64,000 nt of DNA from assembly GCA_043803805.1 (NCBI GenBank), contig JAZDJP010000078.1, positions 1 to 64,000 on the forward strand, read 5' to 3'. Below the pieces are notes generated by a model, which searched no databases, had not been told where the DNA came from, and saw nothing but the letters and a program-made list of their open reading frames with translations. This DNA is from JAZDJP01 sp043803805. GTDB lineage: Bacteria; Planctomycetota; JAZDJP01. Each line of letters begins with the position of its first letter. Positions within the stretch are counted from its first letter, which is position 1. The position numbers and the translations under genes are program-made. Below are positions 25,446 to 32,691 of the stretch, piece by piece.

Positions 25446-25540
25446 AGCGTACCGGCGATAGCGTATAGGAAGAGAAAAACACCTATTTCTTTCTTCCTAT
25501 CCGCTCAACGCTCTACGCTCCACGCTACTTCACCTATCCG
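25446..25540. repeat. AGCG heptamer hairpin that encodes a gene end
   Basis: Left arm AGCGTAC, CGGCGAT, AGCGTAT, AGG (25446-25469). The right arm is CGCTnnn units (25501-25528) after a pairing A/G-rich - C/T-rich core. Further CCTATCCGCTAA follows. On the minus strand this last unit encodes the final Leu-Ala-Asp-Arg and the TGA stop (25530-25532) of the next gene. It is related to the hairpin at 15617-15718. Confidence 0.75.
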
Positions 25541-26981
25541 CTAATTCTTCCAATGCCTCAATTTCCCGTTCCCTCGCCCTTGAATCATGCATGGGATCCA
25601 GATTCCCCGTCGCCGGGAAGAACGGCAACGGCGCGAGCGTCCCGGCGTCGAGCGTCTGAAGAAAACACCCGCCGATGGCCGCGTTCGGATAGTTCCGGTA
25701 ACCCGCGTGGAAGGCCCGGCGATACACCTCCCACAGGGATTCGTCTTTCGTGAGCGCAAGAAGCCTCAACGAGGCCGCCGCGAGTTCCCGCACGTTCCAC
25801 CACGGGGCCGTCCGGTACTCCCGGCCGCCGTCCCGGACGTCGGCGACGCCCTGCCCCGTGAACACGTCCACGTTCTTGTACATGACGCCCTTCGGGCCGT
25901 ACCCCACGCGATCGGTCCATTTCACGAGAGTCGCCGCCGCCGTGACGACCGCGTCGCGGCCCCACCGCCGCCCCACCGCCGGCAGGTATTTCGCGATCTC
26001 CGCGAGGAATCCGCACAATTCCGCGGTGTGCCCGGGGTCGCAGATGAGATGCCCCTTCTCGTCCACGTACGGCTTCCCGTCGAGGTTGGATTCCCAGAAG
26101 GCCGGCTTCGCCGGATCGTAGTGACGGTCCAGGATGTAATCAATCCCCGGGAGCATCCGCTCCGTCAATTCCGGAACGAGCCCGTCCCACCGCCGCTCCC
26201 CCTTCGCCCGGCAAGCCTCCACGGCCTTGATCACATCCACCGCCGCCCCGACCGTCACCATGATGGAACCATGGCGCTCGAAAGGTCCCCGTTTCTTCGT
26301 CAGATGATTCACGAAACGGAATTCGAGGCCCGCCCGGACCGACTCGTCAAAGACCCGGCGGGCGCGCCCGAGAGCGTCCTCACGGCCGCGAAGGATGGCG
26401 TAATTGAAAAGGGCGGTCGCCAGAAACACATGGCTGGCCTCGAATTCATCCGGTTTTATCCGGATGTTCCGCGGATCGTCCGAGACGCGATTCGTGGCGA
26501 TATCCGCCAGGAAGGGCATTTTCCCCCCGCAGGCGTCGAGGCGTTCGGTGATGACCCGGTAAAGGTGATCGCTGTACGCTCCGTAAAACGCCCGGAGATC
26601 CACCGCCGCCCGGGATCCGTCGAGAAGCGTCACCTCCGACGGCCCGGCCGGGATCCATCCCTTGAGAAGAAAGTACGACCATATGCCGAGCGCCCGACAG
26701 TCCCCCCACGACCAGGCGCGTTGCCGGTCGAGGGGCCGCATCCGCCCGGTGACGGAATCCACCTCGGCGCAGAGCCCCGGGAACGTCTTCCCGGGATTAT
26801 CCTTCTCCCATGTCAATTTCAAGGCGGCGAAGTATCGGAGAACCCTCACTTGGAACGCCCGGCTGAAGGCGACAACCTTCTCCCGGACGCGGGGCGTGGG
26901 CGGCCCCGGCGGAATTTCACACAACTCCCCCGCGGAGAGCGGCACCCGCTGATACGCGCCGACGGCTTCGGAATCGGCCAT
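25530..26981 (-). CDS. Alpha/alpha-barrel protein, AGE/six-hairpin-like, unknown sugar substrate
   Basis: A protein of 483 residues, cytoplasmic by sequence. Helical hairpin repeats run through it (HVFLATALFNYAILRGREDA, GFLAEIAKYLPAVGRRWG, AAASLRLLALTKDESLWEVY), with aromatic loop residues such as FWESNLDGKPYVDE and the DPGHTAELCGFL motif, which recalls N-acylglucosamine 2-epimerase-like barrels. An isomerase, lyase or hydrolase of a sugar is likely; the reaction is unknown. GGGAGGATGTC precedes the ATG at 26981; an upstream extension to 27125 is in repeat-rich DNA and is rejected. The last four residues and the stop lie in a heptamer repeat. Confidence 0.75.
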   Translation of the reverse strand: MADSEAVGAYQRVPLSAGELCEIPPGPPTPRVREKVVAFSRAFQVRVLRYFAALKLTWEKDNPGKTFPGLCAEVDSVTGRMRPLDRQRAWSWGDCRALGIWSYFLLKGWIPAGPSEVTLLDGSRAAVDLRAFYGAYSDHLYRVITERLDACGGKMPFLADIATNRVSDDPRNIRIKPDEFEASHVFLATALFNYAILRGREDALGRARRVFDESVRAGLEFRFVNHLTKKRGPFERHGSIMVTVGAAVDVIKAVEACRAKGERRWDGLVPELTERMLPGIDYILDRHYDPAKPAFWESNLDGKPYVDEKGHLICDPGHTAELCGFLAEIAKYLPAVGRRWGRDAVVTAAATLVKWTDRVGYGPKGVMYKNVDVFTGQGVADVRDGGREYRTAPWWNVRELAAASLRLLALTKDESLWEVYRRAFHAGYRNYPNAAIGGCFLQTLDAGTLAPLPFFPATGNLDPMHDSRAREREIEALEELADR

Positions 26982-27075
26982 GACATCCTCCCATCGTTTT
27001 CCCCAGTATAGTTCCCCCCGATTTTCAAACAAGATGTATTCGAAACGAACATGAAGGGGCTCGCGGAAAAGCCAA

Positions 27076-27167
27076 GACTCGGAACTCGGGGCTCGGGATT
27101 CGCAGAAACACCGACGACAATCCACATCAGAAGTCCGCGAGTCGGAGAGTCAGGGAGTCACAGAGTC
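27076..27167. repeat. Heptamer (nnCTCGG) and octamer (GAGTCnnn) tracts
   Basis: GACTCGG, AACTCGG, GGCTCGG, GATTCGC at 27076-27103, then AGAAGTC at 27129 leading into GAGTC at 27139, 27147, 27155 and 27163 (8-base pitch). The two parts are roughly complementary. The 400-base gap 26982-27381 holds only this tract and the REP-like element that follows. Confidence 0.75.
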
Positions 27168-27175
27168 CTAAACCT

Positions 27176-27384
27176 AACCCGGCATAGCCGGAACCAAATA
27201 GGACGGAATCCTCAATACCGCTCATGGTGAGCCCACCCACTATTCCGCTCGTGGTGAGCCTGTCGAACCATGAGCAGCGCCTTGGCTCATCATTCGACTG
27301 GCTCAGGATGAGCGGATTGATCCCGTTGCGAACGGCATGATATCTCCTTGCCGTTTCTCACAAGATTTCACAACCAAGAGTTTA
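27176..27384. repeat. REP-like palindromic element, copy 3, reaching a stop codon
   Basis: It is collinear with copy 2: GCATAGCCGGAACCAAATAG, then CTCATGGTGAGC twice (the second as CTCGTGGTGAGC), GTCGAACCATGAGC, CATTCGACTGGCTCAGGATG and the tail CTTGCCGTTTCTCACAAG. It ends in CCAAGAGTTTACCGG, where TTA is the stop (TAA) of the next minus-strand gene. Two genes of different sequence thus share the same element starting at their stop codon. Confidence 0.8.
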
Positions 27385-27705
27385 CCGGACGGCTTTTCGT
27401 ATCCATGCATTCCGGATGCAACTGACCGTGGCCAAAAGAATCAGCATCGTTTGAACGCACGTAATCGCCCATGAAACCTTTGCCACAAATTCACCGGGTG
27501 TCATGCCGAATGGAATACTCCGATGGGTCCCCTGTGCCCAGTGCCTTAAAACCAAACCCGCGAAGGGCCACACCACCAGTGTCAAAACCAGAAAAACAAA
27601 CATCGCGCTTCGGAAACGGACGGCGGCATAAATCAAGGATACACCACAGATGACTTGTAAACTTATACATCCCCAACTCAATATTGAACCCCATGGTTCT
27701 GACAT
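27382..27705 (-). CDS. Small AT-rich membrane protein, unknown
   Basis: A protein of 107 residues with three predicted membrane helices (ISLQVICGVSLIYAAV, MFVFLVLTLVVWPFAGLVL, TCVQTMLILLATVSCI). AGGAGGGG 3 bases before ATG 27705 is a strong ribosome site, which supports a real gene and this start. Base composition is visibly more AT-rich than in its neighbours. It sits between repeats on both sides and shares no function with galK or the sugar genes. It may be acquired cargo; no family was recognised. Confidence 0.6.
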   Translation of the reverse strand: MSEPWGSILSWGCISLQVICGVSLIYAAVRFRSAMFVFLVLTLVVWPFAGLVLRHWAQGTHRSIPFGMTPGEFVAKVSWAITCVQTMLILLATVSCIRNAWIRKAVR

Positions 27706-27716
27706 ATCCCCTCCTA

Positions 27717-27804
27717 TTCCGCATCCCTGCTTCGCCAAGAGGCTTCGCAGGGCCCTCCGAAGCCCCCGCGAAGGAGGGTCATCACTCATCATTCATCATT
27801 GCAT
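27717..27804. repeat. Paired GAAGC hairpins and a TCATTCA heptamer tract at the galK stop
   Basis: Two adjacent stem-loops of the type CCCTnC...GnAGGG with internal CGAAGC/GGCGAAG (27720-27779). Then TCACTCA, TCATTCA, TCATTGC follow at 7-base pitch (27782-27802). On the minus strand the first unit holds the galK stop TGA (27782-27784), and the next ones encode its last residues (Met-Met-Asn-Asp-Glu). Confidence 0.7.
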
Positions 27805-28888
27805 TCCATGCTCCCTCGCACGCCGGCGTCACCCAGGAGCGCGGGCGGTTCCCGTATCGCTTTTCGTATGCCCCGGCCACGGTTTCCTGGAATTCCTCCG
27901 CCCGATCCGCCTCCACCCACGCGATGATGGCGCCGCCGAATCCGCCGCCGGAGAGGCGCGCCCCCCGGCAGCCCGGCGCGGCGCAGGCGGCCTCGACGAG
28001 GAAATCCAGTTCGGGGCAGGAATTTTCGAAGAAGTCCCGCGAGGACTCGTGGGACGCCACCATGAGCCGCCCCACCGCGGCGGCGTCCCCGACTCGCAGA
28101 GCCCGGACGGCCGCGAGGACGCGATCGTTCTCGCCAACAACATGATGCGCCCGCTTCCACGCGACCGGCGGGAGACGGCTCCTTGCGGCGGCCAGCGCCT
28201 CCGGGGTCACGTCGCGAAGGGCCTTCACCCCCATCACCCGGGCGGCCTGCTCGCAAGAGGCCCGGCGCTCGTTGTAGGCGTCGGAAACCAGGTTGTGCCG
28301 AACCCCCGAATGAACAATTACGAAAACATGGCCCGGCGGGACGGGAATGTTTTCCACGCGATGATCCCGGCAGTCAATGTAGGTCCCCGCCCCATCCCGG
28401 CCGAGGAGCGACGCCAATTGGTCAAGCAGGCCGCACCGGACCCCCGTGAACTCATGCTCCGCCGTCTGCGCGAGACGCGCCATCGCGAGAGGCTCCATGT
28501 CGAACGGGTAGAGCCGCTTCACAAAAAACAGTGTCGCCAACTCCAGCGCCGCGCTGGAGGACAGCCCCGCCCCCATGGGGAGCGTAGCCGAAATCCCCAT
28601 CTCCGCCCCCCCGAACGCCACCCGCCGCGCCCGGAGGCCCGCCAGCACCCCGATGACATAATTCGCCCAGGGCATCCCCGGCGCCGGCCAGAGCGCCTCG
28701 ACCGCGCCTTCCCACGTCTCGCCGACCTCCCGGGCATGCACCCGCAGGCGGCCGTCGGCGCGCGCGCGGCCGGTCACGGTGACGCCGAGATTCACCGCCA
28801 CGGCAAGAACAAACCCCTCGTTGTAATCGGTGTGATTCCCCAGCCACTCGGCGCGGCCGGGAGCGTAGGCAGTGATCACTTCACTCAT
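27782..28888 (-). CDS. galK: Galactokinase
   Basis: A GHMP kinase of 368 residues that phosphorylates galactose to galactose-1-phosphate. The galactokinase signature APGRAEWLGNHTDYNEGFVL (about 9-28) has the substrate-binding GNHTDY (commonly GEHTDY). The ATP motif LPMGAGLSSSAALELA lies near 104 and the C-terminal GHMP motif RLSGGGFGGAIIAWVE near 315. The Leloir partner galE lies upstream, but two repeats and an orphan membrane gene separate them; galT is not in the window. The final residues are encoded by a heptamer tract. Confidence 0.93.
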   Translation of the reverse strand: MSEVITAYAPGRAEWLGNHTDYNEGFVLAVAVNLGVTVTGRARADGRLRVHAREVGETWEGAVEALWPAPGMPWANYVIGVLAGLRARRVAFGGAEMGISATLPMGAGLSSSAALELATLFFVKRLYPFDMEPLAMARLAQTAEHEFTGVRCGLLDQLASLLGRDGAGTYIDCRDHRVENIPVPPGHVFVIVHSGVRHNLVSDAYNERRASCEQAARVMGVKALRDVTPEALAAARSRLPPVAWKRAHHVVGENDRVLAAVRALRVGDAAAVGRLMVASHESSRDFFENSCPELDFLVEAACAAPGCRGARLSGGGFGGAIIAWVEADRAEEFQETVAGAYEKRYGNRPRSWVTPACEGAWNAMMNDE

Positions 28889-28917
28889 AAGCGACTCTTC
28901 CGTGGCCCGTGAAATGC

Positions 28918-29047
28918 CGAGTGTCGAATTCCGAATGCCGAATTAATTCAACATCTCGCGCTCGAAATTTCATTCGCGACCTCTCGCAACATACTGGCAC
29001 CATGCATCACAGATCGCCGGGCCATCACACACATCACTGGTCACTGG
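28918..29047. repeat. CGAATnn and TCACTGG heptamer tracts between galK and an orphan gene
   Basis: CGAGTGT, CGAATTC, CGAATGC, CGAATTA at 7-base pitch (28918-28945), a looser TCTCGCG/CTCGAAA stretch (28953-28990), then TCACTGG twice (29034-29047). The first TCACTGG holds the stop TGA (29034-29036) of the minus-strand gene beyond. Confidence 0.7.
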
Positions 29048-29453
29048 GCCGCTTCACAAACCATGCCTTCAAGATGCTTGCAACAAACGGCGCAAGGACG
29101 AAATATGCCAATAACAAGATGGCATCGCGTGCAAAATTCCTATACGTTTCAAGTGTGAATGAATGTACTGCAGTACAATAATCTACGTGAACGAAACCCC
29201 AATACTGTGGCAGTGTGATAATATACGAAACGAGTCCGAAGTATATCCACCAGCGTTTTGGAACCCCAGGCCTCGAAAAAGCAAATGCGCAGAAAGGTAG
29301 CCATGCAAGTATAAATAACTCGAAACACTTTTCAGAAAGGCTTGGCTCATAAGTAGGTCTCATGCGAACAAATTCGAAACCCATGAGCATACTGAGAGCC
29401 ACCCCAATGATTGGAATCAGAAATGTACCCTTGAGTATTCCTTTCTTTTCCAC
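29034..29453 (-). CDS. AT-rich orphan membrane protein, unknown
   Basis: A protein of about 139 residues with four predicted membrane helices (FLIPIIGVALSMLMGF, FELFILAWLPFCAFAF, WIYFGLVSYIITLPQYW, ILLLAYFVLAPFVASIL). The start is uncertain: a GTG at 29453 follows AGAGGCG at a suitable distance, while another GTG at 29501 would add 16 residues. AT content is clearly higher than in flanking galK and galE. Repeats lie on both sides and provide the stop codon. No family was recognised. Confidence 0.5.
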   Translation of the reverse strand: MEKKGILKGTFLIPIIGVALSMLMGFEFVRMRPTYEPSLSEKCFELFILAWLPFCAFAFSRPGVPKRWWIYFGLVSYIITLPQYWGFVHVDYCTAVHSFTLETYRNFARDAILLLAYFVLAPFVASILKAWFVKRPSDQ

Positions 29454-29521
29454 GTCTTCGCCTCTTGATATCAAACACCCAATCCGAAAAAGCGCATCCA
29501 CTCAAAACATTCACGAATCAA

Positions 29522-29590
29522 CTCGGCATTCGGCACTCGCCATTCGGAATTTCATCCGACTCCCAGACTCGCTGACTCGCCGACTTCTTA
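29522..29590. repeat. TTCGGCA heptamers and GACTCnnn octamers at the galE stop
   Basis: CTCGGCA, TTCGGCA, CTCGCCA, TTCGGAA (29522-29549), then GACTCCCA, GACTCGCT, GACTCGCC, GACTTCTT (29558-29589). Read on the minus strand this is the galE stop TAA running directly into AGAAGTC and GAGTC units, as at 60889 and 60669. Confidence 0.8.
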
Positions 29591-30568
29591 TTTATACCCT
29601 TCCGGATGCCCCTCGTGCCATTCCCATGCCGAGCGGACGACCGCCTCGATGTCCGTGTGTTCCGGCGCCCAGCCCAGCACATCCCGCGCGCGGCCGGCCT
29701 TCGCGACGAGGCGCGCCGGATCGCCGGGCCGGCGGCCCTCCATCCGGAGGGAAATCTCCCGGACGGCGACCCGTTTGGCCGCCGCGACGATCTCGAGAAC
29801 GGAATGTCCCTGCCCGGTGCCGAGGTTGAGAAAATCCGACGCCTTCCCCGCCCGGAGCGCGTCCAGCGCCAGCACATGCGCCCGCGCAAGATCCGAAACA
29901 TGGATGTAATCCCGGACGGCCGTGCCGTCAGGGGTGGGATAATCGCTTCCGAACACGCACAGCGCGGGAAACCGGCCCGCCGCCGCCGCGAGGACGTTCG
30001 GGATGAGATGGGTTTCCGGCGCGTGATGTTCGCCGAGACGCCCCGCCGCCCCCGACGCGTTGAAATACCGGAGCGCCATGAACCGGAGGACGCCCGCGGC
30101 GTCGAGACCGCGCAGGATTTCCTCGCAAAGGTATTTCGTCCAGCCGTAGGGACTGGCCGGCCGGCGGGGATGGTCCTCGGGAATCGGCACCGCCTCGGGC
30201 TCCCCGTACACGGCGCAACTCGACGAGAATACCACCCGCCGCACCCCGGAAGCCGCGAGGGTCTCGAAGAGCGCCGCCGCCTGGGTGACGTTATTGTCGA
30301 AATAGAGCGCCGGTTTCTCCACCGACTCCCCCACGCAGGCGAAGGCGGCGAAATGCACCACTTCCCCGATTTTTTCCGCCGCCACGACGCGGGAGACGAG
30401 CGTCCGATCGCCGGCGTTCCCCTGGACCAGAATCGCCCCCGGAGAAACCGCCTCCCGGTGCCCCCGGGAGAAATTGTCGAGCACCACCACATGCTCCCCC
30501 CGCGCGAGAAGCATCTCCACCGTCACGCTCCCGATGTATCCGGCGCCGCCGGTCACTAGCACAGCCAT
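29588..30568 (-). CDS. galE: UDP-glucose 4-epimerase
   Basis: A short-chain dehydrogenase-type epimerase of 326 residues that interconverts UDP-glucose and UDP-galactose with bound NAD. It has VTGGAGYIGSVTVEMLL at the N-terminus, VVHFAAFACVGESVEKPALY, the catalytic SSSCAVYG and YGWTK pair (Tyr-x-x-x-Lys, about 144-148), LRYFNASGA and VRDYIHVSDLARAHV. AGGAGGAGG precedes the ATG at 30568. It may supply UDP-sugars for surface polysaccharide or feed galactose through the Leloir pathway with galK. Confidence 0.93.
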   Translation of the reverse strand: MAVLVTGGAGYIGSVTVEMLLARGEHVVVLDNFSRGHREAVSPGAILVQGNAGDRTLVSRVVAAEKIGEVVHFAAFACVGESVEKPALYFDNNVTQAAALFETLAASGVRRVVFSSSCAVYGEPEAVPIPEDHPRRPASPYGWTKYLCEEILRGLDAAGVLRFMALRYFNASGAAGRLGEHHAPETHLIPNVLAAAAGRFPALCVFGSDYPTPDGTAVRDYIHVSDLARAHVLALDALRAGKASDFLNLGTGQGHSVLEIVAAAKRVAVREISLRMEGRRPGDPARLVAKAGRARDVLGWAPEHTDIEAVVRSAWEWHEGHPEGYK

Positions 30569-30592
30569 AACGACCTCCTCCTGCTACAATAC

Positions 30593-30673
30593 CGTCGCTC
30601 GTCACTCGTGAAACGTCGCTCGCGGAAAAAGCACACCACGAAAACACGAAAGGGCCGAGAAACCACGAAATCC
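30593..30673. repeat. CGTCnCT heptamer tract and CCACGAAA units upstream of galE
   Basis: CGTCGCT, CGTCACT, CGTGAAA, CGTCGCT at 7-base pitch (30593-30620). Then CACCACGAAAACACGAAAGG and AACCACGAAATCC (30633-30673) give a loose repeat of ACGAAA. They occupy the gap between the galE start and an orphan membrane gene. Confidence 0.6.
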
Positions 30674-30711
30674 ATTTTATCAGAAGACATACACCGTTAC
30701 GAATTCTCCAT

Positions 30712-31056
30712 TCAACAAGGATGGATGAGTCCCAATTCAAGTCCAACCCATAAACCCAAAAACGTGAAAATGCCATAACCGAATGTAGCGGCAATCCACG
30801 CCCCGATTGGATATTTTCGAAGTAGAGGGATGTTAACAATGCCAAATACCGAGATGACGGGGACTATCTTCACCAACACCATGATGGCAAGCGATTCCCT
30901 GGAGAACGCAATCCCCCCCTCAAAAATCGTCCGCATCACAACCAACGCCGAAACAACCACACTCCCATACCAATATACGCGTGAACCAAACCGACGCAAT
31001 ATGACAGCAATGCCTCCAATTATAAAACCATGAAAAAGAAACCGATACACATCCAT
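30712..31056 (-). CDS. AT-rich orphan membrane protein, unknown
   Basis: A protein of 114 residues with four predicted membrane helices (FLFHGFIIGGIAVIL, YWYGSVVVSALVVM, LAIMVLVKIVPVISVFGIV, AATFGYGIFTFLGLWVGL). GGGAGA lies 8 bases before the ATG at 31056. Composition is more AT-rich than flanking galE and the phosphatase gene, which starts beyond a 25-base gap. Like the proteins at 27382 and 29034 it has no recognised family and lies between repeat-bearing junctions. Confidence 0.55.
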   Translation of the reverse strand: MDVYRFLFHGFIIGGIAVILRRFGSRVYWYGSVVVSALVVMRTIFEGGIAFSRESLAIMVLVKIVPVISVFGIVNIPLLRKYPIGAWIAATFGYGIFTFLGLWVGLELGLIHPC

Positions 31057-31081
31057 CTGCCATGTCTCCCTAACGACATCT

Positions 31082-32098
31082 TCAACCAATCAGCAAATCC
31101 CTGCGTTTCAACGCCTTTCGTAGATGCGGTTCCATCTGCGCCCGGATGGCGCGATTCGCGTAGCCCACCCACGCCACGTCGCCCTCCACCGAAAGCGGAG
31201 TGGCGAGGGGTTTTCCCGCCGGGTCGGTCACGATGACGCCGGCCTCCCGGGCGATGAGTTCCGTGCAGATGTCATAGGGATGGCAGCAGATGACCGGCGG
31301 CAGACCCCTCTCCGCGAGGAGCCGCCCGGCCAGGGGCCGGAGGTCCGCCACGAAGGCGTCATGGCCCGCCACGAGTTCAGACAACTGCCCCCCCGTGGAG
31401 GCGTACTGGTCTTCGAAGCAGGAAGCCCGTCCGGCCTCCGCCGGGCCGAGGGCGCCGCGAATCATCTCCTCGTCCATCGCCGAAAGTTCCTCCCGCGCCC
31501 CCGGAAAGAGGCGCGTCACCGTGGCGAATCCGTGCGCGATGGAACGCGCCCGTGTGGGCGCGAGATGCACCGGCCGCGACGTCCCGTCCAGCCGGTTGAA
31601 TCGCCGGGCCTTCATTCCCTTCCCCTTCTCCGCCCAGAGCACGTCCGAGAGATGCTGTTTCGCGAGGGGGATTTCCGTCTGGACGGCCAGTTCGATATCC
31701 GCCAGAGTCGTGCCGGCCCCGCGGTTCGGCGCCACTCCGGTGAGAATCCAGGCGCTGCGTTTGCCGTGCATGAGGCCGCGGGTGCCGTCAATCGGATCCA
31801 TGATGATCCGCCACGCCGCGTCGCGCTCGCGCGTCCCGCGCGGGAGGACGACCCGCCCGCCGCACACCCCTTCCGCAATGAGAATCACGGGCGCGTGAAC
31901 GGCAATCTCCCGCCGGACGAACCGCAGAAGATCCTTCTCCACAAGCCGGTCCATGGTGTAAATCGTGTCTTCGTTCGCCTCACGCGCCACCCGCGAGAGC
32001 CGTCCCGCGGGGGAACGCCCGCAAACCCGGACAATCCGGTCCCGGAGCATGGCCTGAAGACGAAGCAGGGGCGGAAGAAGCGAAACGACGGAATCCAT
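31082..32098 (-). CDS. Inositol-monophosphatase family phosphatase
   Basis: A protein of 338 residues. The Mg-dependent phosphatase core shows the first metal Glu in ILIAEG (about 75), the signature DPIDGTRGLMHGKRSAW (about 100-116) and a late Asp/Cys-His segment (LPPVICCHPYDICTELIAREAG). It is longer than plain IMPases, with an insertion after the signature. Members hydrolyse inositol phosphate, fructose-1,6-bisphosphate, histidinol phosphate or PAP; the sequence does not decide between them. Its stop lies 25 bases beyond the AT-rich gene start, and its start faces the Tad operon. Confidence 0.8.
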   Translation of the reverse strand: MDSVVSLLPPLLRLQAMLRDRIVRVCGRSPAGRLSRVAREANEDTIYTMDRLVEKDLLRFVRREIAVHAPVILIAEGVCGGRVVLPRGTRERDAAWRIIMDPIDGTRGLMHGKRSAWILTGVAPNRGAGTTLADIELAVQTEIPLAKQHLSDVLWAEKGKGMKARRFNRLDGTSRPVHLAPTRARSIAHGFATVTRLFPGAREELSAMDEEMIRGALGPAEAGRASCFEDQYASTGGQLSELVAGHDAFVADLRPLAGRLLAERGLPPVICCHPYDICTELIAREAGVIVTDPAGKPLATPLSVEGDVAWVGYANRAIRAQMEPHLRKALKRRDLLIG

Positions 32099-32158
32099 GA
32101 CCGAAATGTACCCGCGCCGGGAGCGGAGTCAAGGGCTCCGCCGGAAAATACCACACTG

Positions 32159-32187
32159 TTGATTTCCCCCCCACCGTCTGATATAAG
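32159..32187 (+). promoter_or_regulatory. Sigma-70-type promoter of the Tad operon
   Basis: TTGATT (32159-32164), 17-base spacer, TATAAG (32182-32187), giving a leader of about 50 bases before the first pilin gene. Confidence 0.45.
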
Positions 32188-32215
32188 AATCATTGGCAAT
32201 TCAATATATTTCGAG

Positions 32216-32230
32216 GGGCACGGGATTTGC
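32216..32230 (+). promoter_or_regulatory. Possible sigma-54 promoter of the Tad operon
   Basis: GGGCACGGGATTTGC fits TGGCACG-N4-TTGC with the invariant GG and GC ten bases apart. The predicted start (about 32242) would be just before the ATG at 32244. Such matches arise by chance in GC-rich DNA, so this is tentative; a sigma-54 activator is encoded at 4688. Confidence 0.3.
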
Positions 32231-32243
32231 CCTTCAATAATGT

Positions 32244-32408
32244 ATGAAACGACTTTTTCACAATGAATCCGGACAGGCGTTGACCGAGTACGCCATTACG
32301 ACGTTCTTCTGCATGGTCATTCTGCTCGGGCTGACCCAGCAGATGGCCAATGCCTTCGCCCGGTATTACGACTCGATTGCAACACTTGTGGCCTTGCCGA
32401 TTCCGTAA
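32244..32408 (+). CDS. Flp-type pilin, first copy
   Basis: A protein of 54 residues with the class IVb prepilin pattern: a short basic leader MKRLFHNESG, cleavage expected after Gly10, then QALTEY with Glu at mature position 5, followed by a single hydrophobic helix (AITTFFCMVILLGLTQQM). The small size is normal for Flp pilins, which form the thin Tad adhesion pilus. The usual helix continues to a short tail. It is followed after 21 bases by a second Flp pilin. The start has no clear Shine-Dalgarno sequence. Confidence 0.85.
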   Translation: MKRLFHNESGQALTEYAITTFFCMVILLGLTQQMANAFARYYDSIATLVALPIP

Positions 32409-32429
32409 ACCCTTTTTCGGGAGGATGTC

Positions 32430-32666
32430 ATGAAAACCCTGCTTCGCCGGGCCGCCGGCCGGAAGGGCCAGTCGCTGACGGAGTATATTCTGATTGTCGC
32501 GCTCGTGGCGATCGCGTCCATCGCCATCGTCACGATCTTCGGCAACCAGATCCGGTCCCTGTTCTCCGCATCGAGCAAACAGCTCTCCGGCGACGAGAGC
32601 GCGCAGACGGAAAACAAGTCCACGAACGCGGACAACGAGGTCGAGAAGCAGCTCGACAAGTTCTGA
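32430..32666 (+). CDS. flp: Flp-type pilin, second copy
   Basis: A protein of 78 residues. The leader ends in RKG, and the mature start QSLTEYILIVALVAIASIAIV has Glu5 and Tyr6, as in Flp pilins. A polar tail follows (GDESAQTENKSTNADNEVEK) that would be exposed on the fibre. GGGAGG lies 7 bases before the ATG. This is probably the major pilin, with the 54-residue copy minor, or the reverse. The prepilin peptidase gene follows directly. Confidence 0.9.
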   Translation: MKTLLRRAAGRKGQSLTEYILIVALVAIASIAIVTIFGNQIRSLFSASSKQLSGDESAQTENKSTNADNEVEKQLDKF

Positions 32667-32691
32667 TCGGACGGGGGAACGGGAGGGCGTC

